This document shows, piece by piece, positions 1-7,158 of a stretch of DNA of 25,934 bases. Below the pieces are notes generated by a model. The model saw nothing but the letters and a program-made list of their open reading frames with translations, did not search any database and was not told the DNA's origin. This DNA comes from Bacillota bacterium (lineage in GTDB: Bacteria > Bacillota > Clostridia > Acetivibrionales > DSM-1351): NCBI GenBank assembly GCA_023441625.1, contig JAEZOA010000159.1:1-25934 (forward strand). The letters are read 5' to 3'. Made by a program: the position numbers and the translations under genes. Every line of letters starts with the position of its first letter. The first letter of the stretch is position 1.

Positions 1-2
1 GT

Positions 3-587
3 CTATGTATGGGTGCAGGTATAACTGTGGCACAAGGTATTAAGAGAACTGAACCAGATACAAAGGCTATCGCCTTCATAGGTGACTCAACCTTTTTCCA
101 CACTGGAATTCCTGGGATAGTAAATGCAGTTTACAATAATACAGATATTACGATAGTTATACTTGATAATAGTACTACTGCTATGACAGGACACCAACCA
201 CATCCTGGAATTGGTAATACTATGATGAATAGTATATCAAACAAAATAGATATTTATGGAGTTGTGAAAGCCTGTGGAGTAGGGCATATAGTTAAAGGTG
301 ATCCTCTTGATTTCACAAACTCTGTTGAAATAATTAAACAGGCAGTGGATTATAAAGGACCATCAGTTGTTATTTTTAAATCACCTTGTATTGCACTGTT
401 TAAACCGAAGGTTCTATACAAAGTCAATGACAAATGTACAAACTGTAAAAAGTGTATTAATACCATCGGTTGTCCTGCAATCTCTATTGTAGATAGTAAG
501 GTGCAAATAGAACCTTCACTTTGCTACGGTTGTGGCTTATGTGTAAATGTTTGTCCATTTAATGCCATTGGGAGGTGTGAAGAATGA
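3..587 (+). CDS. iorA: Indolepyruvate ferredoxin oxidoreductase alpha subunit, C-terminal part (5' end outside window)
   Basis: Catalytic subunit of the thiamine-diphosphate enzyme that oxidatively decarboxylates aryl pyruvates (from Trp, Phe, Tyr) to aryl-acetyl-CoA while reducing ferredoxin, in the cytoplasm. The reading frame is open from base 3, so the gene starts upstream; 194 residues are visible. They cover the end of the TPP-binding domain (GDSTFFHTGIPG, then DNSTTAMTGHQPHPG, a hallmark of IorA) and a C-terminal ferredoxin-like domain with two 4Fe-4S motifs (CTNCKKCINTIGC and CYGCGLCVNVC). The stop codon overlaps the ATG of iorB (ATGA), so the two subunits are probably translationally coupled. 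The family call is firm; the preferred aryl pyruvate cannot be read from the sequence. Confidence 0.95.
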   Translation, partial: LCMGAGITVAQGIKRTEPDTKAIAFIGDSTFFHTGIPGIVNAVYNNTDITIVILDNSTTAMTGHQPHPGIGNTMMNSISNKIDIYGVVKACGVGHIVKGDPLDFTNSVEIIKQAVDYKGPSVVIFKSPCIALFKPKVLYKVNDKCTNCKKCINTIGCPAISIVDSKVQIEPSLCYGCGLCVNVCPFNAIGRCEE

Positions 588-1189
588 TTAAATCAAAATA
601 TGACATCCTAATTTCTGGTGTTGGAGGGCAGGGAACTGTTCTTGCTTCAAGACTTATTGCAGCGGCTGCAATTAAACAAGGTAGTTTTGCAAGAACTTCT
701 GAAACGATTGGAATGTCTCAAAGAGGTGGATGTGTAGTAAGTCACGTTAGAATAAATAGTGAAAAGTCCAGTTCAATAATACCCTTTGAAAATGCAGATA
801 TGTTAATAGCCTTTGAATTAGCAGAGGCTGCTAGGAGTTTAACAAGACTTAAAAAGAGCGGCTGCTGTATAATAAATACCCAGGTAATTAAGCCTGTATC
901 AGCATCTCTCGGCACTTCCCAGTATGATATAGAAGATATTACCAATTACATTCAAGATAATGCAAAAGAAGTTTATTTTATTGATGGATATAAGCTTGCG
1001 GAGGAAGCAGGTACTGTAAAGACTGTAAATGTAGTTCTTTTGGGTGCTGCAACTGCTGTTGGTAAAATGCCTTTTAGCAGAGAAATAATGCTCGAAGCAA
1101 TTGCTGAAAACGTACCTCAGAGGTTTAAAGAGTTAAATATAAAGGCTTTTGAAATGGGTTATAATTTTATCTCAAATCTCACTAAATAG
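584..1189 (+). CDS. iorB: Indolepyruvate ferredoxin oxidoreductase beta subunit
   Basis: Second subunit of the IorAB complex, belonging to the pyruvate-ferredoxin oxidoreductase gamma-domain family. The 201-residue length is normal. The N-terminus carries ISGVGGQGTVLASRL, the glycine-rich motif of this family, followed by ARTSETIGMSQRGG, which is typical of IorB. The ATG overlaps the iorA stop by one codon, and GGAGG lies at 571-575 inside the end of iorA. A 71-base gap with no terminator separates it from mgsA, so transcription may continue through mgsA and paaK. No missing residues or frameshift are apparent. Confidence 0.95.
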   Translation: MIKSKYDILISGVGGQGTVLASRLIAAAAIKQGSFARTSETIGMSQRGGCVVSHVRINSEKSSSIIPFENADMLIAFELAEAARSLTRLKKSGCCIINTQVIKPVSASLGTSQYDIEDITNYIQDNAKEVYFIDGYKLAEEAGTVKTVNVVLLGAATAVGKMPFSREIMLEAIAENVPQRFKELNIKAFEMGYNFISNLTK

Positions 1190-1260
1190 ATTACAACCAG
1201 TATTATATTCACTCATTATTCGATAAAAACATAAGCATACACATAATAGGGGGATACGCC

Positions 1261-1722
1261 ATGAGCCAAAATAAGCTGGGGAAGCAAAAGCATATAGCAT
1301 TAGTAGCACATGATAATAGGAAGGAAGCTCTAATAAACTGGGCAAAGAGTAAGAAGGATATTCTTAGTAAGCATTTCTTATGCGGGACAGGTACAACTGC
1401 AAGTTTAATTACTGAAAAAGCGGGTTTGCCAGTTAAAGCTTATAAAAGTGGACCCTTAGGCGGAGATCAACAAATTGGTTCGCGTATAGCAAATGGTGAA
1501 GTTGACTTTATGATATTCTTTTGGGATCCGCTTACCTCACAGCCGCATGACCCAGATGTCAGGGCTTTATTAAGAATAGCGGTATTATATGATATACCTG
1601 TAGCTATGAGTCAGTCTACAGCAGACTTTCTTTTGTCATCTCCACTAATGGATGAAGAATATGATAGAAATGAAATAGATTATTACAACACGATAAGAAA
1701 AGGACATTTTGGAGGACTATAA
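1261..1722 (+). CDS. mgsA: Methylglyoxal synthase
   Basis: Converts dihydroxyacetone phosphate to methylglyoxal and phosphate, a bypass of lower glycolysis that relieves phosphate limitation or sugar-phosphate build-up. The protein is 153 residues, as usual. It shows HIALVAHD near residues 11-18, the GTGTT phosphate-binding loop at 42-46, GGDQQIG with catalytic Asp69, FFWDPL, and PHDPDV with His96 and Asp99 (the equivalents of E. coli His98 and Asp101). A run of five G about 8 bases before the ATG serves as ribosome binding site. It sits between iorB and paaK in the same direction, with gaps of about 70 bases on each side and no terminator, which is an unusual setting because it has no direct step in aryl-acid metabolism. 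Confidence 0.95.
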   Translation: MSQNKLGKQKHIALVAHDNRKEALINWAKSKKDILSKHFLCGTGTTASLITEKAGLPVKAYKSGPLGGDQQIGSRIANGEVDFMIFFWDPLTSQPHDPDVRALLRIAVLYDIPVAMSQSTADFLLSSPLMDEEYDRNEIDYYNTIRKGHFGGL

Positions 1723-1792
1723 TAGACAGTTAGGAAAATTATTTGTATAATAATAGGAGAAATTAAAAAATTAAGAGAAGAGATGAGTTAAG

Positions 1793-3034
1793 ATGAGACA
1801 AGGTCAGTTCGAGTTATTTCAAAAAATGCTTATAAATGTTAGTCTAAACAGTTCATTTTATAAGGAAAAATTTATAAAAAGTGGTGTTGATGTTAAAGAC
1901 ATAACATCTTCTGAACAAATTAAAAGCTTGCCATTTACTACAAAGGAGGAGCTGAGAGATGCTTATCCACTTGGTTTACAAGCAGTTCCAGAAGAGAAGG
2001 TTGTTAGAATCCATTCGTCTTCAGGAACAACAGGAAAGCCAATTATAATTCCTTATACAGCACAGGATGTAGAGGATTGGGCTGTAATGATGGCTAGAAG
2101 CTTTGAAATTGCTGGGATCACTCCTTTAGACAGAATACAAATTACACCTGGATATGGCTTATGGACAGCAGGAATAGGTTTTCAGGCAGGGGCTGAAAAG
2201 CTTGGAGCCATGGCTGTGCCAATGGGACCGGGAAACACTGATAAACAACTTCAGATGATGATGGATTTAAAGTCAACTGTAATTATTGGAACCTCATCTT
2301 ATGCATTAGTTCTTGCAGAAGAGGTTGAGAAAAGAGGACTTCGTTCTGAAATTAATCTGAAAAAAGGTGTTATTGGTTCTGAACGCTGGGGAGAAAAAAT
2401 GAGACAGCGTATTAAGAATGAACTTGACATTGAGATTTATGATATATATGGACTCACAGAAATTTATGGGCCTGGTATTGCAATAGACTGTGATTGCCAT
2501 GAAGGAATACATTACTATGATGATTACCTATATTTTGAAATAATTAATCCTGAGACAGGAGAGGTGCTTCCTGAAGGTGAAACGGGAGAACTTGTTATTA
2601 CTACCTTAAAGAAGGAGGGTGCCCCTCTTCTGAGATATAGAACAAGAGATCTGACTAGGATAATACCACAACAATGCAAATGTGGTCGTCCATATCCTCG
2701 TATTGATAGGATAGTAGGACGAACCGATGATATGGTAAAGGTTAAGGGTGTAAATATCTATCCCGGCCAGATTGATGAGGTTTTAAGAGAGGTAGAGGGA
2801 GCTAGCAGCGAATATCAGATTTTAATTGACCATATTAATGGGAAGGATGTTATGACACTTAAGGTTGAATATAATCCAGATGGTGATATGGAACGTGGAG
2901 ATATAGAAGATAATATTGTTGACCTTTTCAAAAAGCGTATAGGGATACATATTATCGCTGAGGTGAGCGGAATTGGAAGTCTTCCTAGAAGTGAGAAGAA
3001 GAGTAAGAGAATAATTGATTACAGACAGTGCTAA
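1793..3034 (+). CDS. paaK: Phenylacetate-CoA ligase (aryl-acetate CoA ligase, PaaK family)
   Basis: AMP-forming ligase that interconverts phenylacetate or other aryl acetates and their CoA thioesters. At 413 residues it is slightly short, because the usual N-terminal 15-20 residues are missing; an in-frame stop at 1784-1786 rules out an upstream start. Visible motifs are the ATP loop SSSGTTGKP (from residue 75), YGLTEIYGPG (adenylation motif), YRTRDL, and the C-terminal domain GRTDDMVKVKGVNIYP. Cysteines in CDCHEG and CKCGRPYPR are typical of PaaK. Next to iorAB it would activate aryl acetates, or run in reverse to harvest ATP from the aryl-acetyl-CoA made by IorAB; the direction is inference. 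The ribosome binding site is weak (AAGAGATGAG). Confidence 0.93.
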   Translation: MRQGQFELFQKMLINVSLNSSFYKEKFIKSGVDVKDITSSEQIKSLPFTTKEELRDAYPLGLQAVPEEKVVRIHSSSGTTGKPIIIPYTAQDVEDWAVMMARSFEIAGITPLDRIQITPGYGLWTAGIGFQAGAEKLGAMAVPMGPGNTDKQLQMMMDLKSTVIIGTSSYALVLAEEVEKRGLRSEINLKKGVIGSERWGEKMRQRIKNELDIEIYDIYGLTEIYGPGIAIDCDCHEGIHYYDDYLYFEIINPETGEVLPEGETGELVITTLKKEGAPLLRYRTRDLTRIIPQQCKCGRPYPRIDRIVGRTDDMVKVKGVNIYPGQIDEVLREVEGASSEYQILIDHINGKDVMTLKVEYNPDGDMERGDIEDNIVDLFKKRIGIHIIAEVSGIGSLPRSEKKSKRIIDYRQC

Positions 3035-3052
3035 ATAATTATAAACCAATAT

Positions 3053-3097
3053 AAAAACAAGGGATGGTATTAACACACGGGTTCCCTTGTTTTTTTT
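3053..3097 (+). terminator. Rho-independent terminator after paaK
   Basis: A perfect 9-bp stem, AACAAGGGA / TCCCTTGTT, with an 18-base loop, is followed by a run of eight T. It closes the iorAB-mgsA-paaK group. Confidence 0.9.
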
Positions 3098-3136
3098 GTT
3101 GAAACGAATACCACACGTTCTATGTGAGGTCATGAC

Positions 3137-3187
3137 TACTAATTTTCATAGTTATAAATTGTAGGTGTTCATACTTAATGGAAAGTT
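3137..3187 (+). repeat. Dispersed repeat, copy 1
   Basis: About 50 bases that recur in inverted orientation at 11740-11794. The core beginning AAATTGTAGGTGTTCATAC matches the other copy at all but one base until a 3-base indel, then both continue with AATGGAAAGTT. It lies just upstream of the exporter promoter and encodes nothing obvious. Confidence 0.7.
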
Positions 3188-3231
3188 AAGTTAATAAACA
3201 TTTACATTTTGTTCACAATTCTTACACAGGT

Positions 3232-3261
3232 TTGACATATTTTTTTAATATTATTTAGAAT
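3232..3261 (+). promoter_or_regulatory. Sigma-A-type promoter of the exporter operon
   Basis: TTGACA (3232-3237), an 18-base spacer and TAGAAT (3256-3261), with the adaptor gene starting 44 bases downstream. The preceding paaK terminator supports independent transcription. Confidence 0.7.
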
Positions 3262-3305
3262 GAGAATTAAAAAATTCCTAACCAAGGGATGAAGAGGTGG
3301 AGTTT

Positions 3306-5201
3306 ATGGGAATAAAGAAAAGTAAATGGAGAAGTAAAAAAAATGTGAAGTTTTTAATTGCTAGTGTAGTAATTATTGCGATTGCAGTTGGAGGATTCCT
3401 AATAACCAGGAACAATGTTTCAAAAAGTGCAATGACATCAGCGCAACGTACGGCAAAGGTAACGAAAGGGAATATTGAGGTAAGTATAACTGGATCAGGT
3501 ACAATTACATCTGCAAGTACAGCTGATTTAATGTCAAATGTATCAGGCAAAATTATTAGTGCCTATTGTGAAGAGGGAGACACGGTAAAGAAAGGAGATC
3601 TACTATACGAAATAGATGATACTGATGCACAATTAAGTATTCAAAAGATAGAGAACTCTATAAGTCAGGCAGAACTCAGTACTAGTAATACTGAAAAAGG
3701 GTATGATAATTTAACAATTACTGCACCTTTTAGTGGTAAAGTTACTGATATACAAGCTGAAAAGGGCCAGACTGTTAACAGCGGTAGGAGCATGTTCACA
3801 ATTACTGATACGTCAAAGCTAACTCTTTCAGTTCCTTTTAATACTACATACATATCAAATATTAAAGTGGGTCAAAAGGTTCAGGTTAATTTACAACAAC
3901 ATATGGATATCGTAGAGGGCGTTATTACTGAAATTGGAAGTAATTCATATGCGGCTTCAAATGGTTCAATTGTTAAAGATATAGAGGTTACAGTATCCAA
4001 TCCAGGTACTATAACTGATTCGTCAACAGCAAGCGTGAGCATCGATACTAATAATGGAATTAATATGGAAAGTGAAGTCAGAACATTTTCATATGCCAGT
4101 AAAAAGGCAGTCACAGCTTCTACATCAGGTACAATTTCTTCTGTAAATATTAAAGATAATCAATATGTTAATGCTGGAGATGTTCTTATACAAATTGAGA
4201 ATGATGATTTGCAGATAACCTCAAAAACAAATTCTTTAAAAATTCAGGATTTACTGAACCAATTGACAGCGGCTAAAAAGACCTTGGAGGATTACAAGGT
4301 ATATGCTCCTTTTGATGGTACAATATCTTCTATATCAGCTGAGCAGGGAGATAGCTTAGAGCGTGGGGGTGCTCTGCTAAGCATAAGAGATTTTAATCAA
4401 ATGGAGTTTACAATATCAGTTGATGAACTTGATATTTCTAAGGTAGAGGTTGGACAGGAAGTTTCAATTACTGTAGATGCATTGACCGATACAAAAAAAA
4501 CACCTCTTAGCGGTGAGGTAAAATATAAGGCTATGGAGGGAACTTCTTCTAACGGGGTAGCTACATACAAGGTTACTATTAAAATAAACGAAACAGAAAA
4601 CCTACTTGCTGGAATGAATGCAAATGCTACTATTATATTAAATAAAGCAGAGAACGCACTGGTTGTACCTATTGAAGCAGTATCTAAAAGGGGAGAAAAA
4701 GCTTTTGTATGGGTAAAGGGGTCATCAGATAGCAGTAATCAGCAAACTCCTAAAAGTAAAATGAAACCTACTGAAAATATGAGTGCTCCAAGTAATAAAT
4801 CAGATGTTGCACAAAGTAGTGATAATGGTAAAAAGGCTAAAGAACAAAATGATAGTGTTTTAACTAGAGAAAATAAGATGCCAGTTGGCTTTACTCAAAA
4901 TCAAGAGTATTATGCCAATGCTACTATGAAAGAGGTTGAGGTTGGCTTAACAAGTGATACATATATCGAAATTAAAAGTGGACTATTCGAGGGTGATGAA
5001 GTTATTCTTCCACCACTTGTAGAAAAAAGCACTGGTGAAAGCGGTAAGGGTACAGCTTCAGGTGGCTTCAACATGGGTGGCATGGCTGGAGGCATGGGCG
5101 GTGGTAGAATGCCTAGTGGTGGAATGCCAGGTGGCGGCGTGATGCCTAGTGGTGGTGGAATGCCTAGTGGCGGAGGAATGCCAGGTGGCGGCAGACAATA
5201 A
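3306..5201 (+). CDS. HlyD/MacA-type membrane-fusion adaptor of an ABC exporter (YknX-like), with Gly/Met-rich tail
   Basis: Membrane-anchored extracellular adaptor that works with the ATPase and permease encoded next. Start set at ATG 3306, 6 bases after GAGGTGG; a GTG at 3297 lies within that ribosome binding site. The 631-residue protein has a basic N-terminus, one membrane segment (about residues 15-34), then two biotinyl-lipoyl/barrel-sandwich units in tandem (about 45-160 and 255-385), each with an APF-G motif (TAPFSGKV and YAPFDGTI). The helical hairpins between the lipoyl halves are short, as expected where there is no outer-membrane TolC partner. A Ser/Lys-rich linker follows, and the last 50 or so residues are almost entirely Gly, Met, Pro and Ser (repeated MPSGG / MPGGG). 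That tail and the tandem duplication are unusual. The substrate is unknown. Confidence 0.88.
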   Translation: MGIKKSKWRSKKNVKFLIASVVIIAIAVGGFLITRNNVSKSAMTSAQRTAKVTKGNIEVSITGSGTITSASTADLMSNVSGKIISAYCEEGDTVKKGDLLYEIDDTDAQLSIQKIENSISQAELSTSNTEKGYDNLTITAPFSGKVTDIQAEKGQTVNSGRSMFTITDTSKLTLSVPFNTTYISNIKVGQKVQVNLQQHMDIVEGVITEIGSNSYAASNGSIVKDIEVTVSNPGTITDSSTASVSIDTNNGINMESEVRTFSYASKKAVTASTSGTISSVNIKDNQYVNAGDVLIQIENDDLQITSKTNSLKIQDLLNQLTAAKKTLEDYKVYAPFDGTISSISAEQGDSLERGGALLSIRDFNQMEFTISVDELDISKVEVGQEVSITVDALTDTKKTPLSGEVKYKAMEGTSSNGVATYKVTIKINETENLLAGMNANATIILNKAENALVVPIEAVSKRGEKAFVWVKGSSDSSNQQTPKSKMKPTENMSAPSNKSDVAQSSDNGKKAKEQNDSVLTRENKMPVGFTQNQEYYANATMKEVEVGLTSDTYIEIKSGLFEGDEVILPPLVEKSTGESGKGTASGGFNMGGMAGGMGGGRMPSGGMPGGGVMPSGGGMPSGGGMPGGGRQ

Positions 5202-5272
5202 GCAAACTCTAAATAAGGAATTTACAGAGTGTGAGATAATAATATGAGTAAATGACCATGGAGGCAATAATA

Positions 5273-5950
5273 ATGATACAAATATCAAATATGTGTAAGG
5301 TTTATGAGATGGGTGAAAACTCGGTATATGCCTTAAATAATGTCTCATTGCACGTTGCAGAACACGAATTTGTAGCAATTATAGGTCCATCTGGTTCTGG
5401 CAAATCAACGCTAATGAATATGTTAGGTTGCTTGGATGTACCTACATCTGGAAACTATATTTTAGATGGAAAAGAGATAAGTAAGCTCAATGATAATCAG
5501 CTTGCTGAAATAAGAAATAATAAAATAGGCTTTATTTTTCAAGGCTTTAACCTTTTAAAAAAACTGACAGCAGTTGAAAATGTTGAATTGCCGTTAATAT
5601 ATCAGGGAGTAGGACACAAGGAAAGGCACAGACGATGTATTGAGGCGCTTGAAATGGTTGGGCTAGGGGATAGAATACATCATACACCAAATGAATTATC
5701 AGGAGGTCAACAGCAAAGGGTTGCAATAGCCCGTGCCCTGGTGAGTAATCCCCCGTTAATATTGGCAGATGAGCCTACAGGTAATCTTGATTCTAAATCT
5801 GGCTCAGATGTTATGAAAACACTACATTTTTTACATGAACAGGGAAATACTATTGTACTTATAACCCATGATAATAATGTAGCCGCCCAAGCCCAAAGAA
5901 TTATCAAAATTCAGGATGGTATGATTATTGAAAATAAGGAGGCGGTGTAA
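5273..5950 (+). CDS. ABC exporter ATP-binding protein (MacB/LolD/YknY type)
   Basis: Cytoplasmic ATPase that powers the exporter. Start set at ATG 5273, 8 bases after GGAGG (5260-5264), instead of an in-frame ATG at 5252 that has no ribosome binding site; this gives 225 residues, normal for the family. Walker A GPSGSGKST is at residues 38-46, the signature LSGGQQQRVAIARAL follows, then Walker B LILADEPTGNLD and the H-loop ITHD. Its stop abuts the TTG start of the permease gene. Sequence type points to the MacB family (lipoprotein, peptide or macrolide export), not to a nutrient importer. Confidence 0.95.
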   Translation: MIQISNMCKVYEMGENSVYALNNVSLHVAEHEFVAIIGPSGSGKSTLMNMLGCLDVPTSGNYILDGKEISKLNDNQLAEIRNNKIGFIFQGFNLLKKLTAVENVELPLIYQGVGHKERHRRCIEALEMVGLGDRIHHTPNELSGGQQQRVAIARALVSNPPLILADEPTGNLDSKSGSDVMKTLHFLHEQGNTIVLITHDNNVAAQAQRIIKIQDGMIIENKEAV

Positions 5951-7129
5951 TTGGGTTTTTTTCAGGCCTTCAAAATGGCAATTAAAAGTATTGTGGGAAA
6001 TAAGGGTAGGTCCTTTCTAACTATGCTGGGTGTAATAATTGGTGTTGGGTCTGTTATAACAGCAGTTGCCTTTGCACAAGGAAGTACAGCCAGTATAACG
6101 GATTCAATCAAAGGTCTTGGTAGTAATCTGATTACAATAACTATTACTGGAAGAGGTAGTAATAGGCAAATAACATATGACCAGTTGCAGGAATATGCTG
6201 ATAAGAATAGCGATACCATCAGTTTGCTTGCACCCACTGTAACAAGCAGTATGACCTTGAAAGCCGGAACATTGAGTAGGACAACATCAGTGATTGGCAC
6301 TAGCGAAGAATATGAATATATAAAGAGCAAGCATGTTTCAGCAGGAAGATTTATAACCTCCTTTGACACAGACAATAAGCTTAAAACAGCAGTTATTGGA
6401 ACAGCTGTCGCAAATGACATATTTGCAGGAGAAGATCCTGTAGGGCAAACAATGAAAATCAATGGAGAAATATTTAAGGTAGTGGGCTTGTTACAGGAAA
6501 CAGATGGCAGTCAGGATTCTGGAGATGATGATCAGGTAATTATACCTGTAACAGTGGCTCAAAGACTTAGTAGAAATGGTACTATCAGAAACTTTACTGT
6601 ACAGGCGGTTGATGCCAATAACGTTGAATTAGTAATGGATAATCTTACTACATATTTAACCTCGGTATATGGTGATGAGGATTTGTTTAGTGTAATGAAC
6701 CAGGCAGAGATTTTGGATACTCTTAACACTATTACAGATACACTGATGATAGTACTAGGAGGAATTGCAGCAATATCTCTAGTTGTAGGTGGAATAGGAA
6801 TAATGAATATTATGTTAGTTTCAGTAACGGAGAGAACTAGGGAAATTGGCATTAGAAAAGCTATAGGTGCTAAAAAGAAAAGTATCATGATTCAGTTTTT
6901 GATTGAAGCTGTAATGATAACCGGTATTGGAGGAATTGTGGGAATTCTAATGGGGGTAGGTTGTATTCACTTTATTATTGGAGGATTTGAAATAACCACA
7001 GAGGTATATTCTTCATTTTGGATGCTACTTTCCTTTGGAATATCTTTAGGAGTAGGAGTGATTTTTGGATTATTCCCAGCTTATAAAGCAGCGCGGTTAA
7101 ATCCTATTGATGCACTCAGATTTGAATAA
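5951..7129 (+). CDS. ABC exporter permease with MacB-like periplasmic-core and FtsX domains (YknZ-like)
   Basis: Membrane subunit of the exporter; 392 residues. It starts at TTG 5951, immediately after the ATPase stop and 8 bases after GGAGG (5938-5942). Architecture is the MacB permease one: an N-terminal membrane segment (NKGRSFLTMLGVIIGVGSV), a long extracellular MacB core domain (about residues 40-260), then an FtsX domain with three membrane segments and the conserved loop SVTERTREIGIRKAIGA (about 293-310). The C-terminus PAYKAARLNPIDALRFE is typical. In Bacillus the related YknXYZ exporter protects against a self-made toxin; whether this one does so is unknown. Confidence 0.94.
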   Translation: MGFFQAFKMAIKSIVGNKGRSFLTMLGVIIGVGSVITAVAFAQGSTASITDSIKGLGSNLITITITGRGSNRQITYDQLQEYADKNSDTISLLAPTVTSSMTLKAGTLSRTTSVIGTSEEYEYIKSKHVSAGRFITSFDTDNKLKTAVIGTAVANDIFAGEDPVGQTMKINGEIFKVVGLLQETDGSQDSGDDDQVIIPVTVAQRLSRNGTIRNFTVQAVDANNVELVMDNLTTYLTSVYGDEDLFSVMNQAEILDTLNTITDTLMIVLGGIAAISLVVGGIGIMNIMLVSVTERTREIGIRKAIGAKKKSIMIQFLIEAVMITGIGGIVGILMGVGCIHFIIGGFEITTEVYSSFWMLLSFGISLGVGVIFGLFPAYKAARLNPIDALRFE

Positions 7130-7158
7130 CTAAATACATAAACCAGGAGGTTGAAACA

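Noticed and set aside
5058..5378. Minus-strand frame of His/Ala/Thr repeats
   Set aside because: It is the antisense of the Gly/Met-rich tail of the adaptor gene and has no start signal.
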